Positions 45,132 to 58,400 of a stretch of 64,000 nucleotides of DNA are shown piece after piece (position 1 is the stretch's first letter; every line of letters begins with the position of its first letter). Position numbers and translations under genes: made by a program. Source of the DNA: Byssothecium circinans (Eukaryota; Ascomycota; Dothideomycetes; Pleosporales; Massarinaceae). Below the pieces are notes generated by a model. It had not been told where the DNA came from, searched no databases, and saw only the letters and a list, made by a program, of their open reading frames with translations. The stretch spans positions 138,427 through 202,426 of the forward strand of contig ML977017.1 in the NCBI GenBank assembly GCA_010015675.1, written 5' to 3'.

Positions 45132-46399
45132 TGGCCAGCCGAGAAGTTGTGGGGTTCAGTGGGGATGTTCGTTCGCATAACGGATTAGTTCATGTGCTTC
45201 CTGTGGGTGTGATGTTTCAGAATTGGAAGCGGTGTACAATGTCCAGCGGCTGCGTCATACAGCACAGCTCCTCACACGCGGGTAGGATTGCTCTTTGGGA
45301 GGATATGTTCCCGAAGTTTTGTACTTATGCGTCGTGTCCAATGACGGCGAGGCATGCTCTAGGCAAGAGGTCGTGTGAGCGCCTGCCGCTGCCGGGCGAA
45401 GATTGTAATCATTGGATACGCTCCACAGCTTTTGTCCACTCGTTCCACTTGCCTGCATCGTGGCGGTGTCCAGTGACTTCTAAGGTTTCCATTTCCTTCG
45501 TCTCTGCCTGAGTCGGCCGCCAGTGATCCAACAATGAACAATGAAAAGCCGTTCACGGCGGGAATGCTCGTGTCACCGCCATCTGGCGTGCCTTTTTCGT
45601 GCGCTACTGAAACCGACAACAAAGCTAGAGAGCAGCTAAGTCCAAGGGAGATAAGCTTCGCAATCCATCGTGTTCCTGCTGCAGGCCCGCAGAGACCCTG
45701 ACGCAGTGGAGATCAAGCGAGGGAAAGCGGCAAGTATTCCCAGTTGGCCCAAGCACAGTGCAAAACAAATGAATGCATCATCACTCCCTGCACTTCTTGG
45801 ACTTTCTACTCAACCTACGCATTGTTATTGCAACCCTTCCGTTCAAGTGCCTGGCACGTGGACGCCGGTGACGCCACCCCCCGCCGACGATAAGCGAAGA
45901 CTGGTGCGCCTCTAATCTGCGGTCCCGTCCCACCATCACTTCACCTCCTACTGTACACCTACTGCACCTACTTCATACTCACACCTCACGTCCATTCACC
46001 TCCCCCGGTAGCGCACAGCCGCTTTGGTGTGCTCTCTCCAGTCTGACACTTGCTGCACTCTGCAAGCGACAATTTATCTTAACCAAGATGCAGGCCCTTC
46101 CTCTTCCTACCTTTCCCACCGCCCGTCGACCCCGCCCTCCAATCAGACGGCCGAACCCACCCACATGAGTATTACTGTGTAAAGTATCGTCCACCTTCGA
46201 TAGCGGCACTGAGTGCCGTTGACTGTAAAGGCCTGGGCATGTGCATGGAGCTCGCGTCTTCATTTACTCCTTCCATAGTTGCTTTGTTCTGCATCCAGCA
46301 TCCACGTTTGCGCTTTGCTTGCTGCGCTGTAGAGTCATACAAAAGCCGCATATAAAGACCAAAGGCTGTGTACCATTCTGCCCTCTGCAGTAACACGTC
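45132..46399. other. Intergenic region and promoter of the GDE1-type gene
   Basis: About 1.27 kb with no recognised gene. Pyrimidine-rich tracts precede the start codon and a CACGTG box lies in the middle. Short frames here lack domain features. Confidence 0.5.
45855..45860. promoter_or_regulatory. CACGTG E-box upstream of the SPX-GDPD gene
   Basis: The palindrome CACGTG lies 540 bp upstream of the start. Pho4 in yeast and NUC-1 in Neurospora, the phosphate-starvation bHLH regulators, recognise CACGTG. A phosphate-metabolism gene downstream makes a functional site plausible. A 6-mer alone is weak evidence. Confidence 0.4.
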
Positions 46400-49300
46400 A
46401 TGAAGTTTGGCCATAACCTCCCCCAACACTACGTGCCCGACTGGGCGACGCAGTACATCAACTACAAGGGCTTGAAAAGGCTTATCAAGTCGGCTGCCGA
46501 AGCCGCAAAGACAGGCGAAGATCCGGATCTCGCTGGCAAGTAAAAGCCTACCATGTATTCCGATACTGGCCTGACAAAGATGCAGAATTCTCCTTCTCGC
46601 TAGACCGCAACCTTGAACAGGTCGACGGCTTCTATAACAAAAAGTACGCCGAATACGCCCGCCGACTGAAGCTCCTCCATAGCCGCTATGGCCGCGCCGC
46701 CCAGATCCCCGAGGGCATCGACAAGGACGAGGCGCAGGACCTTATGGGTGCGCTGCTAGAACTTAGAGGACAGCTACGGAAGCTGGCCTGGTATGGCGAC
46801 ATCAACCGCCTCGGTTTTACAAAGATCACCAAGAAGCTGGACAAGAAGATTCCTGGCGTGTCCATCAAGCATCGGTACCTGGCGTCCAAAGTCCAACCCA
46901 AGCCGTTTGCGCATAACATTCCCCTGAATCAGGACATCAAGCTCATGAATGAGTGGCTCTCTGGTCTGGGCGACATCAAGACCTTTGATGACACTGGTTC
47001 GGCACATTCAGCCGCGTCCCTTGGTAGGCTTCCGGGTCGCGCCCTAAACCTACCTTCTGGCATGCTCGAACTTTTGGACCAGGCCCTGCGCGACGATGAC
47101 GCTGAGGCGGTCATGGCAATCATCAAGGAAATCGCTGTCAAGAATGACAGCAATAGTGTTTCGTACCAACAATCGTTGTTGAACTTTTTGCAAAGGGCTC
47201 TATCATACCGTGCGAAGGCATGCATAGCTGCACTGTTGCCAGAAATCCCTTCGCTAGAAGACGATGACGATATCAACAAGCGCAACTGCATTCACCGTCT
47301 TGTCATCAACATTGGCCGCGTGAACAGTGGAGAAGCTCTCAAAGCTGAAGGCGGCCCCCTTCTGCAAACATCCACCGAACCCAACTTCATCACGCCGGCA
47401 GCAGCACCCAGCGGTCGGCCATGGACAAGCAAAACTACCGAAGAGGAGTCCACAAAGCTCCTCAGTAAGAACGACGAGTTAGTCCAGCTCCTAGCGTATC
47501 TCCTCGACGAATTACCCGAATCCCTTCGTGCCTCGCTTTCCTCACGAGATGCGTACGGCCGCTTGCCACTTCATTATGCGGCTCAGTACGGCTTTGTTGT
47601 GATTTGCCAGACTGTCATCTCTCACATGCAGACATGGGGTCAATTCAACGTGGAGAATGGTATTGACTCCGTTGGCTGGCACGATCTGGATGGGTGTTCG
47701 CCTCTCCACCTAGCTGTCTCCGGCGGGCACAAGTGCACCACCAAAGCATTGCTTGAGGCTGCAACATGGCGTGATGAGCAGGATGGGAAGCCACCCAAGA
47801 CGTCGACCTCAAATGGTGGGGCGGCACTGATTCTGGCAACGCAAAATGGCTCTAAAGAGATAGTGAGGTTATTGGTTGATGCTGGAGTCGATGTCAATTT
47901 TAGGAACGAGCAAGGCGAGACTGCACTACATATCGCAGCACGGCTGGATCATGTTGAGTGTGCTGCGATTCTCCTGCAGGGCTCAACTTCATACAGAATC
48001 GACGTGGATGTGCCTGAGAATACCTTCGCATGGACGCCGTTGTTCGTTGCATGTGTTGATGGACATGAGGATACAGCGCGGCTGCTCATGGAGCACAACG
48101 CAAACATAGACCGTTGCGACAACGGCGGGTACACAGCCAAAGAGCACGCCGCGCTTCGAGGGCACATGACGATTGTCAGAATGCTCAACGATATTGCCCC
48201 AAGGCCTCAGACACTTCAGGTGGAAACGCGAGCAGCCTACTCGCAGACCTCCTCGCTCGAGGGACGTAGATCCAACGGTCTGAGCCGGGAAAACTCATCG
48301 TCGCATCAGAAGCTGCCGGAGCCGGTAAAGACGTTCGGCCACCGGTACCTCACAAATGAGACCATGGTGCTCGTGAGCCTGGGATCGATGGACCCGCGTA
48401 TTCAAGAAGACACCAAGAAACCTATCCCAGCCGTCACTCTCGATGCGATCCCTTGGGAGGATGCCCATGCTACCCAACTTGATGCAGCTCTTTCGATCGT
48501 TGTCAGGGCTTCAGGTGCCACTGGCGAGCCTGAGGTCATCGACCTTCCCGTCAATGAGAACATAAGCACAGAGCCTATTACCTTCATGACAACAGATATA
48601 TCCAAGGTCAAGCTTTTCTTCGACATCGTCCCCACCTATGCAGGATCACATGTCCAACCAGTCGGTCGCGCAGTTGCATTGCTTTCTACGATCAAGACCA
48701 AAATCGGCTCGAACCGCATTCCTTTGCAAGGAGATGTCAAGGTTCCAATCGTGGCGGCTAGCACGCTTGACGTTATCGGCTCCGTCAACTTCAACTTCTT
48801 GGTCATCACACCTTTCTCACATCCGAATCTGGCCATCACCGAGCAGCACACGTACTGGAAGAAGATGACATCTTCGACCATGGTTATCGGCCACAGGGGT
48901 CTTGGAAAGAACAACACGCAGTCTCGCTCGCTACAATTGGGAGAGAACACAATCCAGTCATTCATCGCTGCTGCCAATCTCGGCGCGTCATACGTCGAGT
49001 TCGATGTTCAACTAACAAAAGACCATGTTCCAGTCATATATCACGATTTTCTAGTTAGTGAGACTGGTATCGACGCGCCTGTACACACATTGACTCTTGA
49101 TCAATTTCTACATCTCAGCGAAGGTCAGACTCCGCGGCCGTCAAGGCCTGAGTCTCCAAAAGACAACAAGGACTTCACTGAGAGTAACGGCAATGGCGCC
49201 AGGCCAATCTCAAGGCGTCTGCGTTCCTACTCGGTAGATCATGGCAACCACAAGAACATCCACGCGAACCACCACGCTGAACTCACAGAGAGAATGAAGC

Positions 49301-50131
49301 ATACCCGCGACATCAAGTTGGGCAAAGGCTACAAGGGCAACAGCAGAGGATCTTTCATCCAAGCACCTTTTGCTACTCTTGAGGAGATGTTCAAGAAGCT
49401 ACCTGAGACTACCGGGTTCAATATTGAAATGAAGTACCCCATGCTTCACGAGTCTGTCGAGCAGGACATGGACCAATACGCCGTCGAGTTAAATTCCTTT
49501 GTCGACACCGTATTAAAGACGGTCTATGACCGCATCGGCAAGCGGAATATCATATTCTCTTCGTTCAACCCGGATATCTGCCTCATGCTCTCGTTCAAGC
49601 AACCTTCCATTCCCGTACTCTTCCTGACGGATGCGGGTATTGAGGTTGTCGGAGACGTGCGTGCAGGCAGCTTGCAGGAAGCAATCCGCTTTGCTAGCCG
49701 GTGGAATCTTCTGGGCATTGTGAGTGCTGCAGAGCCGCTCGTGTCTTGCCCACGCCTGGTTAGGGTGGTTAAGGAGAGTGGCCTGGTGTGCGTCAGCTAC
49801 GGCACACTCAACAACGATCCCAAAAATGTCAAGGTATGCTGCTTCCTATCTGTATACTCATCGAACACTTGCTAATCAAGAACAGATACAGGAAAAAGAA
49901 GGCATCGATGCCGTCATTGTCGACAGCGTCCTTGCCGTGCGAAAGGGTCTCACAGCTCCTTCCGAAGACATGGCATCTGCGACTGGGTCTGTGACTAGTG
50001 GAACGGCGAATAGCTTGACGGTTTCGACGGATCCTTCGATTTCGACGAGCAGTGGCGTCAGTGAGGCATCGTTTGAGAACGGTGAAGTGGGAATGGTGGC
50101 AGTGAATGAGCACGGGGTTATTGCTGGATAG
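46400..50131 (+). CDS. gde1: SPX-ankyrin-GDPD glycerophosphocholine phosphodiesterase (GDE1 type)
   Basis: The enzyme hydrolyses glycerophosphocholine to choline and glycerol-3-phosphate in the cytosol; the SPX domain senses inositol pyrophosphates/phosphate. Exons 46,400-46,535, 46,586-49,833 and 49,886-50,131 give 1,209 residues (yeast Gde1 is of similar length). The first intron has a GC donor (GCAAGT...GCAG); only this splice keeps the SPX frame. Domains: SPX (1-165, opening MKFGHNLPQHYVPDW, with KKLDKK near 126); ankyrin repeats (about 367-590); GDPD (about 811-1,145) with catalytic HRG (about 815), ENT, EFDVQLTKD and HDF all kept. The N-terminal MKFG-NLP...VPDW pattern and active-site retention favour GDE1 over the regulatory paralogue PHO81/NUC-2, but that alternative is related. 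Confidence 0.92.
46536..46585 (+). other. GC-AG intron in the SPX coding region
   Basis: A 50-nt intron starts GCAAGT, has the branch site CTGAC and ends TGCAG. The nearby GTAAAA donor would shift the frame of the SPX helix that follows. GC-AG introns require a strong donor otherwise, as seen here. Confidence 0.7.
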
Positions 50132-50572
50132 TAGGGGGGGGGTAACAGAGTGTTTGTATGTTTTCTCTGGAGCTGATGGGAAAGCTTTTCATGAACCTGG
50201 AAGTTTTATAAGGCCATGGAATGGCATGAATCGACTCCTGCTCGGCCTTGCGCAGGCTTTTGTGCGCTCCGCTCTAAGCATTTTATGATTGCAAATGAAG
50301 CATGCCACGTGTCCCTAAAGTTTCCATAATACCGGATGCCCTATTTCTCATGTATTATGTATATTTGACAATGATGGTGCAAACAAGCTCATTCACTTTA
50401 AAGACCAAGACAGAAATGGTGCCGGCTACACTTTCCCACCTCGGCTACCCCAACGCGCTCGCGCAACAACTTCAACATCCATGCCCGCTCTCGCCCAAGC
50501 CCTATCTCCAGCACCACACGTCCAACGCACCCACCCCCATCCCCAAATACTCAAACCCACGCCCACCCAAAC
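50132..50572. other. Short tandem intergenic region
   Basis: A 440-bp spacer containing the gde1 3' end and the promoter of the NIP30-domain gene, with a C-rich leader (50,450-50,570). No gene seen. Confidence 0.5.
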
Positions 50573-51307
50573 ATGACCTCCAACTTCATCTCCGCGGGCA
50601 CCACCGACGCACCCCTCCCCCGCGACGCAGAATGGCACGCAGCACAAGCCTCCATCGCCGAAAAGCAGCGACTCCAAGCCGAACAGGGGCGCCAACAACA
50701 AGACGGTAAATCCCTCTTCGACATCCTGCAGGCGAACAAAGCGGCGAAGCAGGAGGCGTTTGAGGAGGCGGCCAAGCTGAAGAATCAGTATCGCGGCTTG
50801 GATGATGAGGAGGCGGGGTTTTTGGAGGGGGTGGAGGAGGAGAGGCGGAAGAGGGAGGATAGGGTGAGGAGGGAGGAGAGAGAGGGGGTGGAGGGGTTTA
50901 GGAGGGCGAGGGAGGAGGTGGAGAAGGGGAGGAGTGAGGGTGAGGGTGAGGATGGTGTGGGGATAAAGGAGGGAGGTGGGTGGTTTGTGGGGAGGAAGAG
51001 GAAGGGAGGGGGGGAACGGAAGGGGTTTAGGGGGGTGAAGATTAGGAGGAGGGATGATGGGGAGATTGAGAAGGGTGTGGAGACAAAGTCGGCGGACATA
51101 AAGACGGCGGGGGGTATGAAGGATGGGGAGGTCAAGAAGGATGTAGACACAAACTTGGCCGATATAAAGATGGCGGGTACAAAGACGATAGATTCTACGG
51201 GCAAAGCGGCACCTGTGAAACCCGCCTCTGCTTCATCACCACCGCCGCCGCCTGCGAATGCGCTTGCGCTGAGTCTCGGATACGCGTCTTCGGATGACGA
51301 CGATTGA
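50573..51307 (+). CDS. FAM192A/NIP30 N-terminal domain protein
   Basis: An uninterrupted 244-residue frame. Residues 1-95 carry the NIP30 (FAM192A/PSME3IP1) domain: FISAGTTDAPLP, KSLFDILQANKAAKQEAFEEAAKLKNQ (shown only by its positions, about 45-70) and YRGLDDEEAGFLEGV. In animals the family is a nuclear regulator of the PA28-gamma proteasome activator and Cajal bodies. The rest is low complexity: Arg/Glu-rich (about 95-140), Gly/Lys-rich, then Pro-rich. The acidic end LGYASSDDDD is suited to CK2 phosphorylation, a known feature of the family's tail. The coding strand is extremely purine-rich from 50,780 to 51,180. Confidence 0.88.
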   Translation: MTSNFISAGTTDAPLPRDAEWHAAQASIAEKQRLQAEQGRQQQDGKSLFDILQANKAAKQEAFEEAAKLKNQYRGLDDEEAGFLEGVEEERRKREDRVRREEREGVEGFRRAREEVEKGRSEGEGEDGVGIKEGGGWFVGRKRKGGGERKGFRGVKIRRRDDGEIEKGVETKSADIKTAGGMKDGEVKKDVDTNLADIKMAGTKTIDSTGKAAPVKPASASSPPPPPANALALSLGYASSDDDD

Positions 51308-52455
51308 TGGATTTGGCGTCATGACGAAGTTGTTGAAGCATCTCCGAACAGAATTCGGGAGAGCCTGCGAATTGGATTTTGAAGATGCCATCGAACTGAA
51401 TCTTGACCGAGCTGGACATATTGGTTTTGTGCATGACTTGGGGTTCAATACCTTGGAAAGCATGTGCAGGTTACTCCCAGCAGACGTGGTGCGAGTCCAT
51501 GTGCAGCCACAAGTGTCAGCGGTCTCGCTGCGGCTATACCGAGTTCAAAGTAAAGAAGGTATAGCCAGATTTCGGTTATGGTGTTGGGTATTCTGTCTGC
51601 TACGACCCTTAGACGTATAAGTCTGGGGCAGGCGTAACTTCACAGACTGCAATCGAGGCTTCGCGATAGGGAGGAAGAGGTAGAGCCTGACATGGTGTCA
51701 CATGCTCTCCTGGAAGACTGTAGGTCAATTGATTTTATTTATTCATCCTCACTATATTCTTTTCCTTTCTTCTTACTATTCCCATCTTGTTTGCTGAGTC
51801 AGCATTTGAGGTCTTCTACGTTATGTCTTTCGCACTGTCACTCTTGCTACTTTTTCTTTATTATTTCACTCCGCCGAACATCCACTGGATACCTGGGTAT
51901 CTTTCATGGGCATAATAACATCACAAGGCTTTTCAAAGCTGCCTGCCATGTTTCGTCTTCACTCGAAATTCAGGGTGGTGTGGCGTGGGAGTGGCGAAGC
52001 ATTTCCAGAGAAGCCTTGTTTACCACAACGTCGGATGCTCGACTACAGGATGAAAGTATATTGATTCGCTCACGATCCATCTTTTCCAATTCCTGAGGCA
52101 GCGTGGACAGCATATGTCTCGGAAAGTTTGGTTGGCACGGCTACCTACCTCACTCTCACCGCCCCACAAGCAAACGGGCGGCAGGACAGTGGTGCCTATT
52201 ATCTTATCTCTCTTCTCTCACCTTCTACCGCGCTACATCAAATTGTTTGGTGCACGGGCCTGATATATACAAAAAACACTGCAGCCCCGCTTCCTCTCTT
52301 ACCTCTTCTCTCTCTTCCCGTCCACCTTCTGCAGACTTTCCTCTTTCTTTCAACGCACTACATCCAACAGACTGTACCGATTTACACGACCTTCTGTAGC
52401 TTGCGTCTTTTGGTTCAGCCGGCTCGTCGCGTCGCTGCTGCGTTGACCAGCCGCG
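51308..52455. other. Intergenic region upstream of the DUF3638 gene
   Basis: About 1.15 kb. No recognised gene. It contains long pyrimidine-rich stretches (51,750-51,870 and 52,275-52,360) typical of fungal promoters/leaders. Confidence 0.45.
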
Positions 52456-55400
52456 ATGAGCTCCATGAGCGAGGGCGCGTTGCGCTATCTCATCCACCAT
52501 GTTGTACTTCCGCCGAAGCTACCGCAGCAAGACGATTCAAGTGCTCTCCGCGAGGGTATCTTACTCGACCATACCGTGCAGGCTCTACGAAGCTTGCAAG
52601 CCATCTTGAGAAATGACTACACCGAGGCCGCGGAGCAAGTCGGTAACGTGGTTTCCACCATCGGTGAGTCACACTCGGCGCACCGTAGCAATCGCTAACA
52701 ACAATGTAAACAGACAACCTGATCGCTAGTCGTGCTTCTCTAGGGCATGTGTCTCAATTGCGGCTAGGCGAATTGATTCGCGGCCTGGCCACCGGTAGCA
52801 TCCAGGGTGCAATTCCCTTGGAGATCAAAGCCCAGAATGCCGGTATTATCATCAGTCGGCATTGCAACGATGTCGTCTTCGAGGTCTTTGAGCTTTCCCC
52901 CGTGAATGAGTCGGTCATGTCCACCCCAGGACGTCTCGTGCGCACCTTTCCCACGTACGCCTCGAAAATTCCGATCACCAAGTTAGAAGAAGACGGCCTG
53001 ATCGATGCGCTCTCTCATACTATAGAGACGATGAGTGGACAGGAAATTCCAGAATTCCAACCGCAAGTCCACAAAGGTGGGAAGAATCACGGCGAAATTC
53101 GCGACACTACACATCCCGCTCTAGTGACGGACTATCTCATCAATGTGCTCTCCGCACTTGGAGATCCAACGGAAGTCTCGGGTATCACCAAACACACGCG
53201 CGAAGAGGTCATGTGGGCCAATGCCTTACTCCCATGGCGGAGGTCTCCGTTGTGGCTTATGCTTCGCATCGCAATGCAAATCCAGTACAGTCGCCACTCT
53301 ACTAATACGCTTGGAAGTCTGAGCTTGTATAAGACATCGATGGTCTGCGTCATGTCCTCTCTACTCGATACTGCAAGGACGCATGGCGATTGGATTGACA
53401 ATGCCTTGATGCAGGCTATCTCCGCAAAACTGTCACGTCGGCTCCGCAAGCTGAAGCTTGTACAATCCGAGAGTTTCTACCAGCTGTGTTCGCAGCCAGT
53501 CCGAACGAGTCTTCTCGATGCTTATGATTTCATGCAGAAGAGGTGGGATAATATCAGAAGCTTCGATGCTAAGTCTAGCATGATTGCGGTGAACAAGGAC
53601 AATATACGACCAAACAAGGACCTTGCGATCAAAATCCCGCTATTAGACCAGTTCATCGGAGAAATCGCCGCTCGGAGTAGAGATTTGAGCGCTCCCGCAT
53701 TCCAGCCATCCTGGGAGTTTCCAGATTTCCCAAAAGATTCACTTCCAAGCTACCTCAGGGCGTCTGGGGAGCAGAAATACTTCGAAGCGGCTGAATTCGA
53801 ACAGTGGGTCGAGCAACACCTGCTGTCTTGGCTCGAACAACACATCAACGACGAAGGATCATGTGGACGCTTGAGAGAATTGATCGAACGCTACCATGAT
53901 TTCGCCCGGCCTCTGTACTCCAATCCTGCAATGCCACCGAGCATGTCAGTCATGTATCTTACCATTGCGGAACTGTGGATCGCCTGCGACAAGAGTGCCT
54001 CCCATCGCAACCCTCTACTTCTGGACTTTGACCCGGAGGTCAATTTGGACACTTTCCAGTATCTCTGCCTTCCACTTCAGAGTCAACTCCGACGATTGAA
54101 TAAAGTAGAAGAGTACCTCAGGTTGCGAAAAAAGCGAGCTATCCCGGGAGCTCCGTCCATCTTTCATTGTTTCGGTGACAAGGCCTCCTTCGCGGTGAAA
54201 TACTTTGAGAAATCAGCTACCCATCAGTTGCTCCGCACGAGGATTGAGGAAGGTGCAGCGATTCAGCGTAAACAAAAGCGTGAAGAGCTGGCACGAGTGA
54301 AGCAGAAGTACGAAAACCTCACTGCAGAAGCTGAAAAGATGGTTTGTGACGAGACAGAAGTTATTACTGATACATTCAACAACTTCACGGAAATGCAGCA
54401 CTCACCGTTCTGTAGCAAGTGCCGCCTTAAAGCCACAGCGGCCAAACTCAGCATAGCAGTGCACGAATGGCCGCTCAGTCCGCTACCTTCTGAAGCGAAA
54501 GCTACCGTCTTCGAGCTACAGATCCCAGAAGATTTCAGTAATTGGCGCGATGCGACTATCATTCTAATGAAGAATGTTTTAGGCCACAACCAGGAGACAG
54601 AGATTGGTCCGCAAGCGGAACACACCCTGATGAACCACCATAGCCTTGGTATATTCCAATCCTTGCCGTCAAACCAACGCATAAAGATTCTTTCCAGCGC
54701 CAAACCTCTTGCTGGCTCTCACTACAAGGTCAAGCGCGGGGTGAGCATGTTGACAGAGGACAATGTTTGTGTGGCCAGCGCACTTCACTACCGATACTAC
54801 GATGGCAACGTGGGCATATTCACAAGCCGTTTGGTACCCACCGACAGGATTGGCGAGGAATGTACGTACCAACTTCCCAAGCGTTCATCGCAGCTGCAGC
54901 GTTACGTCCAGGGTTGTGGGTCTTCCGGGAAAGTGACCCCAAATTCAGTCATTGCGTCGCTGTCTGAATGCCCTCATCATATATCGCTCGATGAATACAA
55001 GGCGTTTGGCACACTTTCGATCGGATTCACCATTCGATACGCCAACATACTTGTTCAGCTCGCCATGCCAACTCTAGACTTCTCCAAAGTCGAGACACAC
55101 TGCTTGATCACACAGGCGGTTCAGCAAGCCGGGCCGCCATCGTTGCACGGCCAGATTGAGCGTATTTCTCATCGAGTACTCCTTGAAGATTCTTTCTGCG
55201 ACGCTTTCCTAGCAGAATTAGAGGGTGCTCTGCCCAAAGTCGCAGAAAACTGGGAGTCCTGGAGGGCTCTCGCAACATTCGTTCAGTTGTCCCTTCGGAT
55301 ATTCAACCTAACGAGTTCCTCCATCATCCGCTCCCGTTGTAAAGGCTGCCTTGAAAAGGCCCGTTTGATATCATTAGAGTGGCTGAAAATCCTCAAGCAC

Positions 55401-58400
55401 AGGGGTCGAATGTCCACGAACTGTTTACAGCGATCGGAGCTATATTCAAGGGCTACCGAAATTGCACTTGTCTGTATCAGCACTCTAGATGTCGATGGTT
55501 CCCATTTGGAAGATGTACTGTCATCACCAGGAGCGGTTTCCGCCTTGCTACAGAGTTCCATTATCGTACAGGAGAACGAGAATGCATCATCCTCAGAACA
55601 CGAATACCTCCATCGCGTTCTTCTGCAGTCACGTCGAACACTACTTCTTCGCTTATTTTGGATCTTACAGCGCGGCATCCTCGATGATCGGAATTTCCAG
55701 GAGCAGTTGAACGAGGCTGTGTCCTCATCGTGGTCTGCTTTCCAACCAGAAGGACGTTGGAGCAAGGTCCAGAGCCCTCATGGCCACTGGTTACACGTCA
55801 ATTGTTGTGACCGGGTGGTACATTTTAATCTTCTGACCGGAGAACTCCTCGTGAATGGGGTGCCCCTTTCCCGCCTCCCGCAAGAATACTCAAACCACTC
55901 GCTGTATGCCACACTCTTCCAGGGAACTCCAATGGAAGTAGTACCAACTAGTGAGCCTGGTATGGCGTTTTCCGCAAAAGTTGCCTACAGGGGCTACGAA
56001 CTCGACTTTGGAATGAGATCAAAGCAAATGCTCATTGTAGCATCCCAAGCTGGAACCAAGTTCGACCTCTTACCCGCACACTTCTTCAAGGGTATCTTCC
56101 CTTCATCATTCATTGAAGACTATTTCCATTGGTATGAGCATGGCAGTGGCACGATAGAACTCCGTCCACGAGTGGACCCGTGGTCGAGTGAGGGAAGCCT
56201 TTGGCGACTGAAGAAATTCGGCACGGCCTGGACTTTAGAGAAGGATGATTTATCGCTTCTCAATCCGAACAGCCTTACTGCACGAACGCTTGCGAAGATC
56301 TTCGAGCCTTTGGCATACCAGTCCCACCTTCATCTTATGTTCGAGAAGAAATCTGGCACCGTCTCGATTGAGCTTCCCAAACTACAGCTTGGCTTTTACG
56401 TCAAGCAAGATGAAGCAGTCATACATTCTCGGCAGTATCGCGGCATGATCATAGACGAAATTCAGGCTTTGGGAACGTTGACTGGATTGTCCAACAAGCT
56501 CGTTCTGAAGCACACCCTCGGTATCAATGACCGCATAATTTTGATTCCTGACGGTTCCGTCCAATACACGAAATCCGAGGATCATGTACTTGTTTCGATA
56601 AGCAGAGACGACGCGACAAAGTCGCATGCCTATCAGCTTGACTCCATCCTGGGTCGTCTGGTTGACAATGGAAGCCTCCGGAGCAAGCTCTTCTTGTGTT
56701 ATCTCCACGCGCTGACCGCTCATTGTATCGTCGATCCATTCACCGGTTATACAGGCACTGAAGCAGCATTGTCTATTCTACGCTCAGCAGCTGTCGCATC
56801 GTTTGATATTCTCAGCCACCAGGATCTCCAACTGCTGAAGCTCATTGCGAACTTAACGCCGGGTCGTACCTATTACCCACAACATGCAAAAGTTATGCAG
56901 ATGGTGAGCTGGGATACAGACCTTTCATTCACAGCACAACATCCCGGGTTCCTGTTGAGCGTCGAGAATCTTTTCAACGAAGCGAGGAAAGGGAAGGTGT
57001 TCCATGCCCACGATGGGTATGTGGAGCCGCCAAAGCTAGATTTCGCGAAACACGACTTGGTCCTTCGGGACCTGATCCGGTCATCCACCTTTCGAGTAGA
57101 TGGATTTGGCGCCGAGAGCTATACCCATGAGGATGATCGAGCATATAAGTCTAGGACTCAACTTGGTGTGGATAGAGGTCAGCGGTCTTTCTTTGCTGCT
57201 TCCTTAGTCCTCCGTGACCAACTAGCTCTTAACGCCAAAGTCCACGCCCAACATTTCCGACAGCTGCTCCGAGAAAACCTTCACAATGCAACCGTTCGTG
57301 GTAAAGACTTTGAGAACGGGAGATCATCCCTTTCATTCTCCCCAATGTGGCTGCTGAAGGCCTCTACATTCTTGCCGAAGATGTTGTGTAATCTGCATGC
57401 ATTTTTATCGGGAGAACCAGAGGAGTTTAACAAATTCTACATTGCAATGTGGCTTTCTACGGTAGCTTTCTCTAATACTGCAGATATGAACATAGTTCAA
57501 GCTTTTGTAGCATTCTATCGACTCTCGGGTATGGCAACAATCGACATCCCTGCACTACAGAAGTACGAATTGGCAGAAGGTGACAGTCCAACAATATCAG
57601 GCCTGCAGACTGCTCTAGAGACAGGGCACCGTTCATTTCAGCATAGCCCAGAATACAATCTTCCGAAGCACGTGGGAGAGACGAAAAAGCGGTGGACCTC
57701 AAGGAAACAGAGACAGTTCAGAGAGAACCAGAGCACTGCAGTTGAGGAGTATATCAAGGCAATCCAGCCTCAGTGGCCATGCAAAAAGCCGACCAAGCCA
57801 AATTTCGAAGGTATGGAGACATACATCGACAGCACGCACGCCATGCCCGCAGTCCTTGGTAAATTTCGATCTTGGTATGAAAATCGGACTTTCTATCAAT
57901 ACATCGCAGAGGTTGCTGCTACGCTAGAGAGACAACAAGTTGCAAAGGTTTTGTACACACCGAACCAGGAAATCGTGCCTTCCGGCGTCGTTAGTCTGCC
58001 GTGCTCGGGAAGCTTTACCATTGACAATCTTTTTGCTCTTACCACGACGTTCTCGTGGCCAGCAACGCCAAAGGAGCTTGATATTCCCTTGTTCGAGCAG
58101 ACGCCACCCCAACAGAACACGCAGGCCAAAGATCGCCTTACAATGCTTTGCCAAGAGCTTGAGACGCAGGCGACATCTACCTGTGAGACTGACTACGTTT
58201 CGCACCTGCGCGGAAGCTGCGACTCCCTTATTGAACAACCGGTGCGGTTCTCTATACGCTCGAACATATCGACTTGTGACCTCAGGGAATCTATTGAGAC
58301 ATACCTCGCTCATTGTCGACAACATGTCTTTCAAATCGATGAGCTGTTGAAAAACGCCGTCCTCTCGGGTGGCGACATTGCAGCATGTATCGGTCATGGC

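Noticed and set aside
46400..50131. Assignment as PHO81/NUC-2
   Set aside because: The N-terminus pattern and intact GDPD catalytic residues fit GDE1 better; PHO81-type proteins commonly have a degenerate GDPD.
51294..51620. 108-codon frame overlapping the end of the NIP30-domain gene
   Set aside because: It begins inside the upstream gene's last codons and has no family features; likely 3' untranslated sequence.
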